DNA of 38,152 nucleotides. It comes from an uncultured Lactobacillus sp. GTDB taxonomy: Bacteria > Bacillota > Bacilli > Lactobacillales > Lactobacillaceae. The DNA lies in assembly GCA_946487795.1 (NCBI GenBank), contig CAMLUN010000007.1, positions 1 to 38,152 on the forward strand. Reading direction: 5' to 3'. Under the pieces are notes generated by a model. That model ran no database searches. It was not told the origin of the DNA and saw only the letters and a list, made by a program, of their open reading frames with translations. Shown here piece by piece: positions 16,196 to 25,862 of this stretch. Position numbers and translations under genes: made by a program. Each line of letters opens with the position of its first letter. Position 1 is the stretch's first letter.

Positions 16196-16846
16196 ATGTT
16201 AATTTCTAGTTATAACCCTCAAGAGATGGGTGATGTTTTAGTTGTTATTACTGGCCCTGATGTAGCTGACCAGATTGTAAATTCTAAGGGCAACGTTACA
16301 CAAATTACTGCTGCTAAAGATGGAAGCCTTCTTGGCTATAACTTCTTTAATGCGAGTGAAGTGTTGCCAGATTTGAAGAGTGAACGGGGACAAGTATTTT
16401 TAAGCGATGAACAGGTTGCTAAGTTAAATAAGGTATTGACTCAAGCAGGTTTTACTGATGAATTAACGGCTGACCATACACCTAAGTTTGTTGTTGGTTA
16501 TGTTGAAAAAATTGAGGATCATCCTAAGTCAGATCACCTTAAAATTACCCAAACACGAGTAGAAGACGGCAAGACTGTTCAAATTGTTTGTGGATCCCCT
16601 AACGTTAAAGAGCATATTAAAGTTGTTGCAGCACGTCCTGGTGCAATGATGCCGAGCGGTAAAATTATCTGGCCTGGTGAATTAATGGGAGTCAAAAGTG
16701 AAGGGATGCTTTGCGGTTTTCGCGAGCTTCGTTTAAAAAATGCTCCTGATAAGAAAGGGCTATGGATAATTCCTGATGATTGGCAGGAAACTGGTGAGGC
16801 AGTTGACTTTGAACGGGCCAATACTTACTTCCCAGCCCAAAACTAG
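16196..16846 (+). CDS. ytpR: YtpR family tRNA-binding domain protein
   Basis: 216 residues. The C-terminal half (about 95-205) is an EMAP-II/Arc1p-type tRNA-binding domain like that at the N-terminus of the phenylalanyl-tRNA synthetase beta chain, with FVVGYVEKIEDHPKSDHL, IVCGSPNV and KSEGMLCGFREL. The N-terminal region is a separate small domain specific to YtpR. As a stand-alone protein its role is unsettled; it probably binds structured RNA. GGAGAAAGGAAA lies upstream of ATG. It sits between the thioredoxin-like gene and murC, as in related genomes. Confidence 0.9.
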   Translation: MLISSYNPQEMGDVLVVITGPDVADQIVNSKGNVTQITAAKDGSLLGYNFFNASEVLPDLKSERGQVFLSDEQVAKLNKVLTQAGFTDELTADHTPKFVVGYVEKIEDHPKSDHLKITQTRVEDGKTVQIVCGSPNVKEHIKVVAARPGAMMPSGKIIWPGELMGVKSEGMLCGFRELRLKNAPDKKGLWIIPDDWQETGEAVDFERANTYFPAQN

Positions 16847-16886
16847 ACTGCTAATTTGATAATTATTTGTGAAAGGAACCAGACTG

Positions 16887-18194
16887 ATGGATAAGAAAAC
16901 TTACTATTTTATTGGAATTAAAGGAACAGGGATGGCATCACTCGCCCGAATTCTTCATGATAAGGGAAATGAGGTTTTAGGTTCAGACATCGAAAAAGAA
17001 ACCTTTACTCAGGGACCATTATTGAAGAATGGTATTAAGATTTTACCGTTTGATCCGGCCAACTTGAAGCCGGGGATGATTGTTATTCAAGGAAATGCTT
17101 TTGGTGAAGATCATCCAGAAGTAAAGAAGGCTCATGAGCTTGGCTTAACGGTTATGAGCTACCCTGAAGCGGTAGAAAACGAAGTCGCTAGCCATACCAG
17201 TATTGGGATTGCTGGTGCGCACGGTAAGACCAGTACAACAGCCCTCTTGGCTCATGTTCTTGACGGTGTTGAACCTACTAGCTACTTAATAGGTGATGGT
17301 GTTGGTAAGGGAAATGCTAAGGACCGCTTCTTTGTATTTGAAGCGGATGAATACCGTGACCACTTCTTAGCATATCATCCTGACTATGCCATCATGACGA
17401 ATATTGATTTTGATCACCCTGACTTTTTTAAGGATATTGATGATGTTCGCAATTCCTTTGAAACGTACGGAAAGCAAGTTAAAAAAGCGATCTTTGCTTG
17501 GGGTGATGATGAGAATCTTCGGAAGCTCGATGTTGATGTTCCTGTATACTACTACGGAACAAATGACAAGGACGATTTCCGTGCAGAAAATATTCAACGA
17601 ACACCAGCTGGTTCGACCTATGATGCTTACTTTAAAGACCAAAAATTAGGAACGTTTACCATTCATCTTTATGGTGAACATAGCGTTCTTAACAGCTTAG
17701 CAGTAATTGCCGTTGCTTACATGGAACATGTCGATATGGCTGATATTAAACGTGAATTGGCAAACTTTACTGGTGTTAAGCGGCGGTTTAGCGAGACCGA
17801 CATTGCCGACGAAACATTGATTGATGACTATGCTCACCACCCAAGCGAAATTAAGGCAACCATTGATGCAGCTCGGCAAAAGTATCCGGATCGCCAAGTG
17901 ATCGCTGTTTTCCAACCACATACTTACTCACGTTTAGCAGCTTATATTGATGGCTTTGCAGAATCATTAAGAAAGGCAGATAAGGTTTTTGTTACGCCAA
18001 TCTTTGGTTCTATTCGTGAGCAAGCTGGCCATGTTTCAAGTGAAGACCTTGAAGCAAAGATTCCTGATAGTGAAGGAATTGATATGGATACGATGACTAA
18101 ACTCCTTCATTATCATGATGCTGTGATTGTCTTCATGGGTGCCGGAGATATTGAAAAATATGAAGATAAGTATAAAGAGCTACTGAACAAGTAG
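16887..18194 (+). CDS. murC: UDP-N-acetylmuramate--L-alanine ligase
   Basis: Cytosolic Mur ligase that adds L-alanine to UDP-MurNAc using ATP, the first peptide step of peptidoglycan precursor synthesis. 435 residues. An N-terminal UDP-binding Rossmann domain carries [11 protein letters not shown]. The ATP-binding P-loop is [12 protein letters not shown]. The central domain has [10 protein letters not shown] and TNIDFDHPD, and the C-terminal domain has DYAHHPSEI and FQPHTYSR. Start at ATG 16887 with AAAGGA 8 bases upstream; an in-frame GTG at 16869 is less likely. It probably shares a transcript with ytpR 40 bases upstream. All expected motifs are intact. Confidence 0.96.
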   Translation: MDKKTYYFIGIKGTGMASLARILHDKGNEVLGSDIEKETFTQGPLLKNGIKILPFDPANLKPGMIVIQGNAFGEDHPEVKKAHELGLTVMSYPEAVENEVASHTSIGIAGAHGKTSTTALLAHVLDGVEPTSYLIGDGVGKGNAKDRFFVFEADEYRDHFLAYHPDYAIMTNIDFDHPDFFKDIDDVRNSFETYGKQVKKAIFAWGDDENLRKLDVDVPVYYYGTNDKDDFRAENIQRTPAGSTYDAYFKDQKLGTFTIHLYGEHSVLNSLAVIAVAYMEHVDMADIKRELANFTGVKRRFSETDIADETLIDDYAHHPSEIKATIDAARQKYPDRQVIAVFQPHTYSRLAAYIDGFAESLRKADKVFVTPIFGSIREQAGHVSSEDLEAKIPDSEGIDMDTMTKLLHYHDAVIVFMGAGDIEKYEDKYKELLNK

Positions 18195-18274
18195 TTGGAA
18201 AGTTGAAGACTGCTATTAGATTTGTTATTATTTTGTAAAGGTCAGAGAAAGTCAAATTAAAAGGAATGATATAA

Positions 18275-18988
18275 ATGAATAACTTTTCTGAACAACCGGA
18301 TCGCCGGATTGTTACCGATTCTGCTGGATTGAATCGGTTCTTGACGCGGATGTACGGTAACATGGTGGTTGCAATTTTGGTTTCTGCATTCTCCGCCTAT
18401 TTAACGATGAACACATTTCGTCGTGAAGTTTTCGGTTACTTTGGCGCCCATCCAGCAATGATCTGGCTTATCTTACTGTTGCCAATTGCCTTATCAATGG
18501 GAATTAGTTTCAGTGCTACCAGAAATCCTGTTGGTGCTTTTGTAATGCTGATGCTGATATCAATCATTTATGGTGTTGAGTTTGCATTGATTGCCGGTGT
18601 TTATACTGGTGCAAGCATTGCTTCAGCTTTTGTTTCATCATCAGTAATCTTTATTGTAATGGCAATTTACGGGACCGTAACTAAACGGGACTTAACTAAG
18701 TTTGGATCACATGCAATGGCAGCACTAATTGCTTTGATCATTGCTTACATTATTAACATGTTCCTGCAAAGTCCTGCGATTGCTTACATTTTCTCTTTCA
18801 TCGCAGTAATTATTTTTACAGTGTTAACTGGCTGGGATGCACAGAAAATGAAGCAGATTTATGTTAATCATGGTGATCAAGTTTCAGTGACTGGATTAGC
18901 AGTTTTAGGTGCACTTCAATTGTACTTAGACTTTGTTAACCTCTTCATTTCACTTCTTCAAATTTTCGGAATGAGTGATCGAAATTAA
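18275..18988 (+). CDS. Bax inhibitor-1 (YccA/YetJ) family membrane protein
   Basis: 237 residues with about seven membrane segments. It has the BI-1 family pattern: a polar N-terminus with LNRFLTRMYGNMV and the late LTGWDAQKMKQIY motif, whose Asp belongs to the pH/calcium-sensing diaspartyl site of the Bacillus relative YetJ. Bacterial members are calcium-leak channels or regulators of membrane proteases. AAAAGGAATGA lies before the ATG. The 80-base gap after murC shows no clear promoter or terminator, so it may be read from murC. A very strong terminator follows. Confidence 0.9.
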   Translation: MNNFSEQPDRRIVTDSAGLNRFLTRMYGNMVVAILVSAFSAYLTMNTFRREVFGYFGAHPAMIWLILLLPIALSMGISFSATRNPVGAFVMLMLISIIYGVEFALIAGVYTGASIASAFVSSSVIFIVMAIYGTVTKRDLTKFGSHAMAALIALIIAYIINMFLQSPAIAYIFSFIAVIIFTVLTGWDAQKMKQIYVNHGDQVSVTGLAVLGALQLYLDFVNLFISLLQIFGMSDRN

Positions 18989-18990
18989 GC

Positions 18991-19039
18991 AAAAGGAAGT
19001 CAGGAGAAAGCAATTTGCTTTTTCCTGACTTCCTTTTTT
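18991..19039. terminator. Strong bidirectional terminator
   Basis: AAAAGGAAGTCAGGA (18991-19005) pairs with TCCTGACTTCCTTTT (19023-19037), and the stem continues inward through AAAGCA/TGCTTT. It lies between the convergent BI-1 and DUF1275 genes with A- and T-tracts on both sides. Confidence 0.92.
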
Positions 19040-19049
19040 AGTAGTTATT

Positions 19050-19718
19050 TTAATTAGATTCATGGACTTTTTGATAATAATAAAATATATCAGTTAAAAG
19101 AATAATTGCGACTGCAACCCAAATCGTTTTCATCCGGGAAAACGGCTGAATGATTGCTGATGAAATTGCACCAAGGGTAAATGCTAAAACGACGATGAAG
19201 TAATTGACAGCAATTTTTAAGTCTTGTTGACGATGATGGTAGATGTATTCAGTACCGAAAACCACTGATTTTTTAATGTTACCGGTAGTAAAAACACTGC
19301 TATAACCGAGCCCCTCAATTTTACTGAAGGCGGTATTTAGTAAAGCAAGCCCAAAGGAAACCAGACCAACTGAAAGATATGTAGGAAAGTTTTCAGGCAT
19401 AGCGCCCACAAATCCGCCAATGATTAGGATTGGGAAAAGACAGAAGATTCGCCAGTATTTGATATGAGCCTGGAAGGTAATGGCAACGATAATACCAAGA
19501 ACGTAGAGGATGATTGCGCCACACCGGTCAATAATTCCAATAACGTTATGATTAACTAATGCTGCGGCGAGAAACACGATATTTCCAGTTTGTGCTGCGG
19601 CAAGCGTATGACCACATTGAATATAGGTAAATGCATCGAGAAAGCCACCGCAAAAAGTCATGACGATGGCAAACAGCCGTGCTTCTTCGACGTGATGGGT
19701 ATTAAGTAATTTGTTCAA
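19050..19718 (-). CDS. DUF1275 (YoaK-type) membrane protein
   Basis: 222 residues with six or so membrane segments. The N-terminal signature FCGGFLDAFTYIQCGH followed by AAAQTGNIVFL is typical of DUF1275/YoaK, as is the mid-protein FTTGNIKK, an internal echo of the TGNIV motif. The function of the family is unknown; a small-molecule transporter is a guess from topology. The start is TTG with AGAAGGGA 6 bases upstream on the minus strand. It is monocistronic, divergent from polA and convergent with the BI-1 gene. Confidence 0.88.
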   Translation of the reverse strand: MNKLLNTHHVEEARLFAIVMTFCGGFLDAFTYIQCGHTLAAAQTGNIVFLAAALVNHNVIGIIDRCGAIILYVLGIIVAITFQAHIKYWRIFCLFPILIIGGFVGAMPENFPTYLSVGLVSFGLALLNTAFSKIEGLGYSSVFTTGNIKKSVVFGTEYIYHHRQQDLKIAVNYFIVVLAFTLGAISSAIIQPFSRMKTIWVAVAIILLTDIFYYYQKVHESN

Positions 19719-19801
19719 AAGATCCCTTCTTTAACTGATGATAAACCTCTAACGATCTCATTAAATTCGTGAACAGGAAACTAACGGAGCCTTCCAATCT
19801 T

Positions 19802-19810
19802 TGGTACAAT
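19802..19810 (+). promoter_or_regulatory. Probable extended -10 promoter of the polA operon
   Basis: TGGTACAAT is an extended -10, 31 bases ahead of polA. The -35 region is not recognisable. Confidence 0.5.
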
Positions 19811-19841
19811 TATTAAGAATAAGAGAAGGAGCGGTAATTAA

Positions 19842-22502
19842 ATGGCAAAGCAACTATTATTAATTGATGGTAACAGCATTGTTTTTCGGGCATTTTTTGC
19901 GATGCACAACCAGATTGATAAGTTCACTAACAAAGATGGCTTACATACGGCAGCTATTTATGGCTTCAAATTGATGCTTGATCATGTTTTAGAAAACTTT
20001 CATCCGGATGCAGCATTAGTAGCTTTTGATGCTGGTAAGGTTACTTTTCGAACTAAAATGTACGGTGACTACAAGGGTGGTCGAAGCAAGACTCCCGAAG
20101 AATTAACCGAGCAACTTCCGTATGTTCGTGAACTAGTAAAAGATTCTGGACTACATAGTTATGAATTAAAGGGTTATGAAGCTGACGATATTATTGGAAC
20201 TCTTGCTAAAGAAGGCGATGCCGCTGGCTATGAGACATTGATTGTTACAGGTGATCGTGATTTAACTCAACTCGCCAGTGAGCACACTACGGTAGCAGTT
20301 ACCCACAAGGGAGTTACCGACACTGAACATTATACGCCAGAACATGTTCAAGAAAAACTTGGGATCACACCGGCTCAAATTATCGATATGAAGGCCTTGA
20401 TGGGTGATACCTCTGATAATTATCCTGGGGTTACTAAAATCGGGGAAAAGACTGCCATTAAGCTGGTAAAACAATTTGGCTCTGTCGAAGGTATTTATGA
20501 AAATATTGATGAATTGAAAAAGAGCAAGATGAAGGAGCATCTAGTAGAAGAGGAGGAGATTGCCCGGCAATGCAAGACGTTAGCTACGATTCTGCGTGAT
20601 GCACCAATTGAAGTTAAGCTAGCCGATCTTGAATATCATGGCCCACAAACAGAAAAGTTAATTGATTTCTACCAGAAGATGGACTTTCAGTCATTCTTGA
20701 AGAAAATGGCTGTTTCGCCAGATGATCAGGAACCCGAAATTGCGCCGATTAAGTATACGGAATTAACTGCTGACAACCTGGATCTTATTGCTAAATTAGG
20801 TGATCGGGGAAGCTTTTATTTAGAGATGCCAGATCCTAACTACCATACCTCGCCATTTGCCGGCTTTGCTTTGGGTAATGATGAGCAATGGTTAGTAAGT
20901 CGTGATCCTGAGTTACTGAAGGCGCCTGAAGTCCAAAACTGGCTAACTAATTCTAAGATTAAAAAGGATGTTTTTAATGCTAAAGCGCAGATTGTTGGCT
21001 TAAATCGATTAGGAATTTCCCTTGACGGAATTGATTTTGATCTTCTTTTGGCATCCTATCTTTTAAATACCAATGATAATAGCAATGATCTGGGAAAATT
21101 AGCTCATGAGCATGGGTATGACGATGTGCAAACGGATGAAGAGGTTTATGGAAAGGGAGCTAAGAGGACAATTCCTGATGACGATCAGCTATTCTTCCAG
21201 CACCTTGCCAATAAAGCACGGGCAATTGAGCAATTACGTCCCCAGCTATTTGAGCAGTTAGAAAAGAATGAACAGTTACCTCTTTATACCGATATTGAAT
21301 TACCATTAACTCATGTTTTAGCCAAAATGGAAATTACTGGTGTTCATGTTGACGCACAAACGTTAAAAAATATGGGGAGCAAGTTAACTGAACGGTTAAC
21401 GGAGATTGAGGAACAGATTTATCAAGAAGCTGGTGAAGAGTTTAATATTAATTCCACTAAACAGCTTGGTAAAATTCTCTTTGAAAAGCTAAAGTTGCCT
21501 GTTATTAAGAAAACGAAGACGGGGTATTCAACAGCTGTTGATGTTCTCGAAAAATTAGCCCCTCAGGCACCGATCGTTGAAAACATTCTTCAATATCGCC
21601 AGATCTCAAAGCTTCAATCGACGTATATTAAGGGGCTACTAAAGGTTATTCATTCGAGTGATCAAAAGATTCATACCCGTTACCTACAAACGTTAACTCA
21701 AACAGGACGCTTGTCATCGGTTGATCCTAATTTACAGAATATCCCAGTACGATTACCAGAAGGACGGCTTATTCGCCAGGCGTTTGTTCCGAGTCATGAG
21801 GGCTGGCAGATATTCTCTTCTGATTATTCACAGGTTGAATTGCGGGTTCTTGCTCATATTACAGGTGATCATAACCTTCAAGAAGATTTTAAGAACGGTG
21901 AAGATATTCATGCCAGCACGGCTCGTCGGATTTTCCATTTGAAACCGGACCAAAAAATCGACCGTAATATGCGTCGTCGGGCAAAAGCGGTTAATTTTGG
22001 AATTGTTTATGGAATTAGTGACTATGGGTTAGCCCAACGAATTCACGTTAGCCGAAGTCAAGCTCACGAATTTATTCAAAATTACTTTAAGGAATTTCCA
22101 AAGGTCAAAGATTATATCCATGACACGATCGAATTTGCACGGCAGAATGGTTATGTTGAAACGATAACTCATCGTCGCCGCTACTTGCCGGATATTAACT
22201 CAAAGAGCTTTAGTCGGCGTTCATTTGCTGAACGAACTGCTATGAATACGCCAATTCAGGGAAGTGCAGCAGATATCATTAAAATTGCAATGATTAAGAT
22301 GCAGGATGAATTAGAAAAGCGTCAGTTAAAGGCTAAGATGCTTCTCCAAATTCATGACGAATTGGTTTTTGAAGCGCCAAAAGAAGAGATCCTAGTATTG
22401 AGTAAACTGGTTCCTGATGTAATGGATTCAGCGGTTAAGCTGTCTGTTCCGTTAAAGGTCGATAGTAAATATGGCGACACGTGGTATGATTTGAAGAAAT
22501 AA
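19842..22502 (+). CDS. polA: DNA polymerase I
   Basis: Repair and Okazaki-fragment polymerase of 886 residues. The N-terminal 5' nuclease domain (about 1-290) is intact: LLLIDGNSIVFRAFF, YEADDIIGTLA, VTGDRDLTQLA and MGDTSDNYPGV. The 3'-5' proofreading domain (about 310-470) has lost its metal ligands: the DxE site reads YLEMPDP and the later Asp region KDVFNAKAQI, so it should not proofread. The polymerase domain is complete: motif A SSDYSQVELR with Asp661, motif B RRRAKAVNFGIVYG, motif C IHDELVF with His838-Asp839. AGAAGGAG precedes the ATG. It is first of a polA-mutM-coaE-nrdR-dnaB-dnaI run as in Bacillus. Confidence 0.97.
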   Translation: MAKQLLLIDGNSIVFRAFFAMHNQIDKFTNKDGLHTAAIYGFKLMLDHVLENFHPDAALVAFDAGKVTFRTKMYGDYKGGRSKTPEELTEQLPYVRELVKDSGLHSYELKGYEADDIIGTLAKEGDAAGYETLIVTGDRDLTQLASEHTTVAVTHKGVTDTEHYTPEHVQEKLGITPAQIIDMKALMGDTSDNYPGVTKIGEKTAIKLVKQFGSVEGIYENIDELKKSKMKEHLVEEEEIARQCKTLATILRDAPIEVKLADLEYHGPQTEKLIDFYQKMDFQSFLKKMAVSPDDQEPEIAPIKYTELTADNLDLIAKLGDRGSFYLEMPDPNYHTSPFAGFALGNDEQWLVSRDPELLKAPEVQNWLTNSKIKKDVFNAKAQIVGLNRLGISLDGIDFDLLLASYLLNTNDNSNDLGKLAHEHGYDDVQTDEEVYGKGAKRTIPDDDQLFFQHLANKARAIEQLRPQLFEQLEKNEQLPLYTDIELPLTHVLAKMEITGVHVDAQTLKNMGSKLTERLTEIEEQIYQEAGEEFNINSTKQLGKILFEKLKLPVIKKTKTGYSTAVDVLEKLAPQAPIVENILQYRQISKLQSTYIKGLLKVIHSSDQKIHTRYLQTLTQTGRLSSVDPNLQNIPVRLPEGRLIRQAFVPSHEGWQIFSSDYSQVELRVLAHITGDHNLQEDFKNGEDIHASTARRIFHLKPDQKIDRNMRRRAKAVNFGIVYGISDYGLAQRIHVSRSQAHEFIQNYFKEFPKVKDYIHDTIEFARQNGYVETITHRRRYLPDINSKSFSRRSFAERTAMNTPIQGSAADIIKIAMIKMQDELEKRQLKAKMLLQIHDELVFEAPKEEILVLSKLVPDVMDSAVKLSVPLKVDSKYGDTWYDLKK

Positions 22503-22520
22503 TTTGGGGAGGAAACTCAA

Positions 22521-23363
22521 ATGCCAGAATTACCAGAAGTTGAAACGGTTCGTCGTGGATTATTAAAGATCGCTGCAGGGCGGAAGATCAATGGGATTGA
22601 TGTTCACTATGGTAAGACAATCACTAATGATGTTGAACAATTTCGGCAGTCGTTGATTGGTCAGACGATCGAAACTGTTGACCGTCGTGGCAAATACCTT
22701 CTTTTTCGTTTTAGCAATCACTTAACAATGGTTTCACATTTGCGAATGGAGGGCAGCTATTACACACAGCCAGTCGATGCTCCAATTGATAAGCATACCC
22801 ACGTTGTTTTTAAATTTACTGACGGCACAGAACTCTGCTATCGCGATACCCGAAAATTCGGCCGGATGACACTGGTAAAAACGGGGGATGAGATGACTGT
22901 TGGCGGGTTAAAGACAATTGGTCCCGAGCCGACTGCGGCTGATTTTAAGATTGATTATTTTAAGAGAATTTTGCAACGGAGCCGCGGGAAAATAAAGCCT
23001 TTTTTACTTAATCAGCGACACGTTGCTGGTTTAGGAAATATTTATGTTGATGAAGTCCTTTGGATGAGCAAAATTAATCCTGAACAACCGGCTAATACCC
23101 TTACTGATAAGCAGATTCAAACTCTGCATGACAACATTATTCAAGAATTATCAAGGGCAATTGAATACAAAGGGACAACTGTTCATACCTTTAAGAATGC
23201 GTTTGGCGATGCTGGAGCATTTCAGGAGCAGTTAAACGCATATGGTCATGGTGGCGATCACTGTCCGCGATGTGGTACCAAAATGGTGAAAATAAAAGTT
23301 AATCAACGGGGAACCACATTTTGTCCACATTGCCAACCGCTATTGGAGAGTGAAAATGACTAA
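22521..23363 (+). CDS. mutM: Formamidopyrimidine-DNA glycosylase
   Basis: Base-excision repair glycosylase/AP lyase of 280 residues that removes 8-oxoguanine and formamidopyrimidines. It starts MPELPEVETVRRGL, giving the catalytic Pro2 and Glu3 after Met removal. The helix-two-turn-helix region has HVAGLGNIYVDEVLW. The C-terminal zinc finger has two CxxC pairs, at Cys248/Cys251 and Cys268/Cys271. GGGGAGG lies about 8 bases upstream. It follows polA by 18 bases and overlaps coaE by 8, so it is in the operon. Confidence 0.97.
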   Translation: MPELPEVETVRRGLLKIAAGRKINGIDVHYGKTITNDVEQFRQSLIGQTIETVDRRGKYLLFRFSNHLTMVSHLRMEGSYYTQPVDAPIDKHTHVVFKFTDGTELCYRDTRKFGRMTLVKTGDEMTVGGLKTIGPEPTAADFKIDYFKRILQRSRGKIKPFLLNQRHVAGLGNIYVDEVLWMSKINPEQPANTLTDKQIQTLHDNIIQELSRAIEYKGTTVHTFKNAFGDAGAFQEQLNAYGHGGDHCPRCGTKMVKIKVNQRGTTFCPHCQPLLESEND

Positions 23364-23961
23364 GTTAATTGGACTAACCGGTGGAATTGCAACTGGTAAA
23401 TCAACCGTTAGTACTTTGCTAAGGCTGAGCGGGTATCCGGTAATTGACGCGGATCAACTTGTTCGTCAGCTGCAAACGGCACATTCAAAAGGATTAGAAC
23501 GGTTGACAGCAGTGTTTGGTAGTGGAATTCTGAATGCTGACCAGACGTTAAATCGACAGGCACTGGGTTCCCTTGTCTTCAGTGATCAAACTAAACTAGC
23601 TAAGTTGAATATGGTAATGCAGCCACTGATTCGTGATGAGATTTGGCGACAGGTAAAGAACTACCAAAAGCAACAAATCCCGTATGTCATTTTAGATGCC
23701 CCGCTCCTGTTTGAGGAAAACTATGCTGATGAATGTGACCTGGTTGTAGTTGTTGCTACTGATCATCAAATTCAGGTTCAACGGCTGATGAAACGAAATG
23801 GTTATTCGCAAGCTGAGGCAGAGCAGCGTATTGACTCTCAGATGCCATTAGCAGAGAAAAAACGATTGGCTGATATTGTAATTGATAATAACGGGAGTAA
23901 GGAAGAATTAAAGCGCCAAGTTGCTGGATTAATTGATCAGATGCATAATAATAGGTTATGA
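23356..23961 (+). CDS. coaE: Dephospho-CoA kinase
   Basis: Last enzyme of coenzyme A synthesis, phosphorylating the 3'-hydroxyl of dephospho-CoA with ATP. 201 residues, cytosolic. The P-loop is GGIATGKST (9-17), followed by VIDADQLVRQL and, in the lid region, LMKRNGYSQAEAEQRI. I start at ATG 23356 (GGAGAG upstream) rather than the in-frame GTG at 23350. It overlaps the end of mutM. Placement between mutM and nrdR is standard in Firmicutes. Confidence 0.95.
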   Translation: MTKLIGLTGGIATGKSTVSTLLRLSGYPVIDADQLVRQLQTAHSKGLERLTAVFGSGILNADQTLNRQALGSLVFSDQTKLAKLNMVMQPLIRDEIWRQVKNYQKQQIPYVILDAPLLFEENYADECDLVVVVATDHQIQVQRLMKRNGYSQAEAEQRIDSQMPLAEKKRLADIVIDNNGSKEELKRQVAGLIDQMHNNRL

Positions 23962-24003
23962 TAAAATGAAAACTATTTAATAGTAAGCAAGGAGGAAGGC
24001 CAG

Positions 24004-24465
24004 ATGCGTTGTCCACACTGTCATAAAAACGGTTCGCGTGTTGTTGATAGTCGGCCAAGTGAAGATGGCACTTTTATTAGACGACGTCGGGAATGCATTC
24101 ACTGTGGTTTCCGTTTTACCACTTTTGAACGGTATGAAGAAACTCCATTATTAGTGATAAAGAAAGACGGAACACGACAAGAATTTAGTCGTCAAAAGAT
24201 TTTAAACGGGATTGTTAGATCAGCGGAAAAACGTCCTGTTAGCATGGAACGGCTAACAAAAGTAACTGATAAAATTGAAAAAGAGGTTCGTAGCCTTGGC
24301 GAAAATGAGGTTTCCAGTCAGGTAATCGGTAAATTTGTCATGCAAGAATTAAAAGATGTTGACGAAATTGCCTACATTCGTTTTGCAAGTGTTTACCGTC
24401 AATTCAAGGATGTTGATGCGTTTATGAACGAGTTGGAATCCATGATGAAAAATAATAAGAAGTAA
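24004..24465 (+). CDS. nrdR: Transcriptional repressor NrdR
   Basis: Regulator of ribonucleotide reductase genes, 153 residues. The N-terminal zinc ribbon has Cys3, Cys6, Cys31 and Cys34 (MRCPHC and ECIHCGF), followed by the ATP-cone domain (about 49-139), which senses ATP/dATP. AAGGAGGAAGG precedes the ATG. It lies 42 bases after coaE and 17 before dnaB, the usual Firmicutes context. Confidence 0.96.
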   Translation: MRCPHCHKNGSRVVDSRPSEDGTFIRRRRECIHCGFRFTTFERYEETPLLVIKKDGTRQEFSRQKILNGIVRSAEKRPVSMERLTKVTDKIEKEVRSLGENEVSSQVIGKFVMQELKDVDEIAYIRFASVYRQFKDVDAFMNELESMMKNNKK

Positions 24466-24482
24466 AGGGGAACGAGGCCATA

Positions 24483-25862
24483 ATGACTAAAAGCAAATCA
24501 ATATTTGATCCAGGGGCTGGATATATTGTTACTGCTAGCCACCAATGGTCGAATTTCAATGAAGATGTTTTTGAACTTTTTTATCAACCAATATTAGGAA
24601 CCGCTGCATTTGCGATGTTTCATGCCTTGAGAACGCAATTAAACGAAAAACCAGCAATTAGTGACCGGCGCCTCCAGTCTCAATTGCTAGTTCAGCTTAA
24701 TGCGGGACAGCAGACAGCTGAAGAAGGTATTCAACGATTGGAAGCCACGGGAATGCTGCGGACTTTTACCCAAACTGATCAGCTTGGTGATTTATTCGTT
24801 TATGAACTTCAGCCAACGCTTACACCAGCTGAGTTTATTGATGATAATCTCCTTAGTATTCTGTTGTTAGAGGCTGTTGGTGAGGCGCGCTTTAAGGAGC
24901 TTGGTGAGTTTGCTAATCGTTTTACCTTAGTAGGTCACCCAGCAGCACTCAAAGAAATTACCCATAACTTCTTTGATGCTTTTCATGTTGATGATCAGCG
25001 GATTACACGTTTGCCGACAGAAATTACCACTACTCGTGAAAAAATAGTTAGTGAGAAGAAGGCAAAAGGAGAGTTAGTTAATGTTGATTTTGACTGGCCG
25101 ACGCTAGTGCAATTCTTGAAAAATCAGCCCATCACCGAAAAAGATCTGAGTAGTAACCGTGACTTAATAGAAGTTGAGCACCAGCTTTATGGGATTGATG
25201 AGCCAACAATGGCCCGACTGATTACTCAATCAACTGATTTGACAACAAGTAAAATTCGTCCACAGCGACTTAAACAAATTATAGCTGGGAAATACCGGGT
25301 AGATGCTAAACAACCTGTCAAAGAAAAAGTTAGTGAAGAAAAAAGTAAAACTACACTTTCGCAGGAAGAACAGCAGTTAATTGAAACATGTAAGTACTAT
25401 GCACCGGTTACATTTCTTCAACAGTTAAAACAACAGATGGGTGGCTTCGTGACTTCAGGAGAACGGGCAATTATTCGGAGCCTAATTCAGGAACAGCAAC
25501 TAGATGCTGGAGTTGTTAATATTCTTTCATGGTATGTGATTGCTTCGCTTAAACGGCCAACACTGCAAGCGAATTATGTGAATGCTATTGCTAATAACTG
25601 GATGCGTGCAGGAGTGGCGACCGCTGAAGAAGCGCTTACCCATATCCATGAGTTTAACGATAAAAAAGCCCAGAAACGTACTAGTCGCCACGCAAACTAT
25701 TACCGCCAGCGAACCACCACTGTTCGTGAAAAGATGCCAGCATGGGCTAATGAGGATGAACAGCAAATCAAGAAGTCAACACCAGAACAATTAGATCGGC
25801 TTCGTCAGCGGTTAGCAAGGCGAAAGAAATCGGTCGGTTCTGAAGGGGATGAAAGTAAATGA
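24483..25862 (+). CDS. dnaB: Replication initiation/membrane attachment protein DnaB (helicase loader subunit)
   Basis: Gram-positive DnaB, which helps DnaD and DnaI load the replicative helicase at oriC and at restart sites; it is not the E. coli DnaB helicase. 459 residues. The N-terminal domain opens around GYIVTASHQWSNFNEDVF, and a DnaB/DnaD (DDBH2-like) region lies at about 300-390 with YYAPVTFLQQLKQQMGG and WYVIASLKRPTLQANYV. The C-terminus is basic. It ends overlapping dnaI by four bases (ATGA), so the two are translated together. Confidence 0.92.
   Translation: MTKSKSIFDPGAGYIVTASHQWSNFNEDVFELFYQPILGTAAFAMFHALRTQLNEKPAISDRRLQSQLLVQLNAGQQTAEEGIQRLEATGMLRTFTQTDQLGDLFVYELQPTLTPAEFIDDNLLSILLLEAVGEARFKELGEFANRFTLVGHPAALKEITHNFFDAFHVDDQRITRLPTEITTTREKIVSEKKAKGELVNVDFDWPTLVQFLKNQPITEKDLSSNRDLIEVEHQLYGIDEPTMARLITQSTDLTTSKIRPQRLKQIIAGKYRVDAKQPVKEKVSEEKSKTTLSQEEQQLIETCKYYAPVTFLQQLKQQMGGFVTSGERAIIRSLIQEQQLDAGVVNILSWYVIASLKRPTLQANYVNAIANNWMRAGVATAEEALTHIHEFNDKKAQKRTSRHANYYRQRTTTVREKMPAWANEDEQQIKKSTPEQLDRLRQRLARRKKSVGSEGDESK

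Noticed and set aside
17367..17649. Open frames on both strands inside murC
   Set aside because: They lie wholly within a gene with intact Mur ligase motifs and have no ribosome sites or recognisable products.
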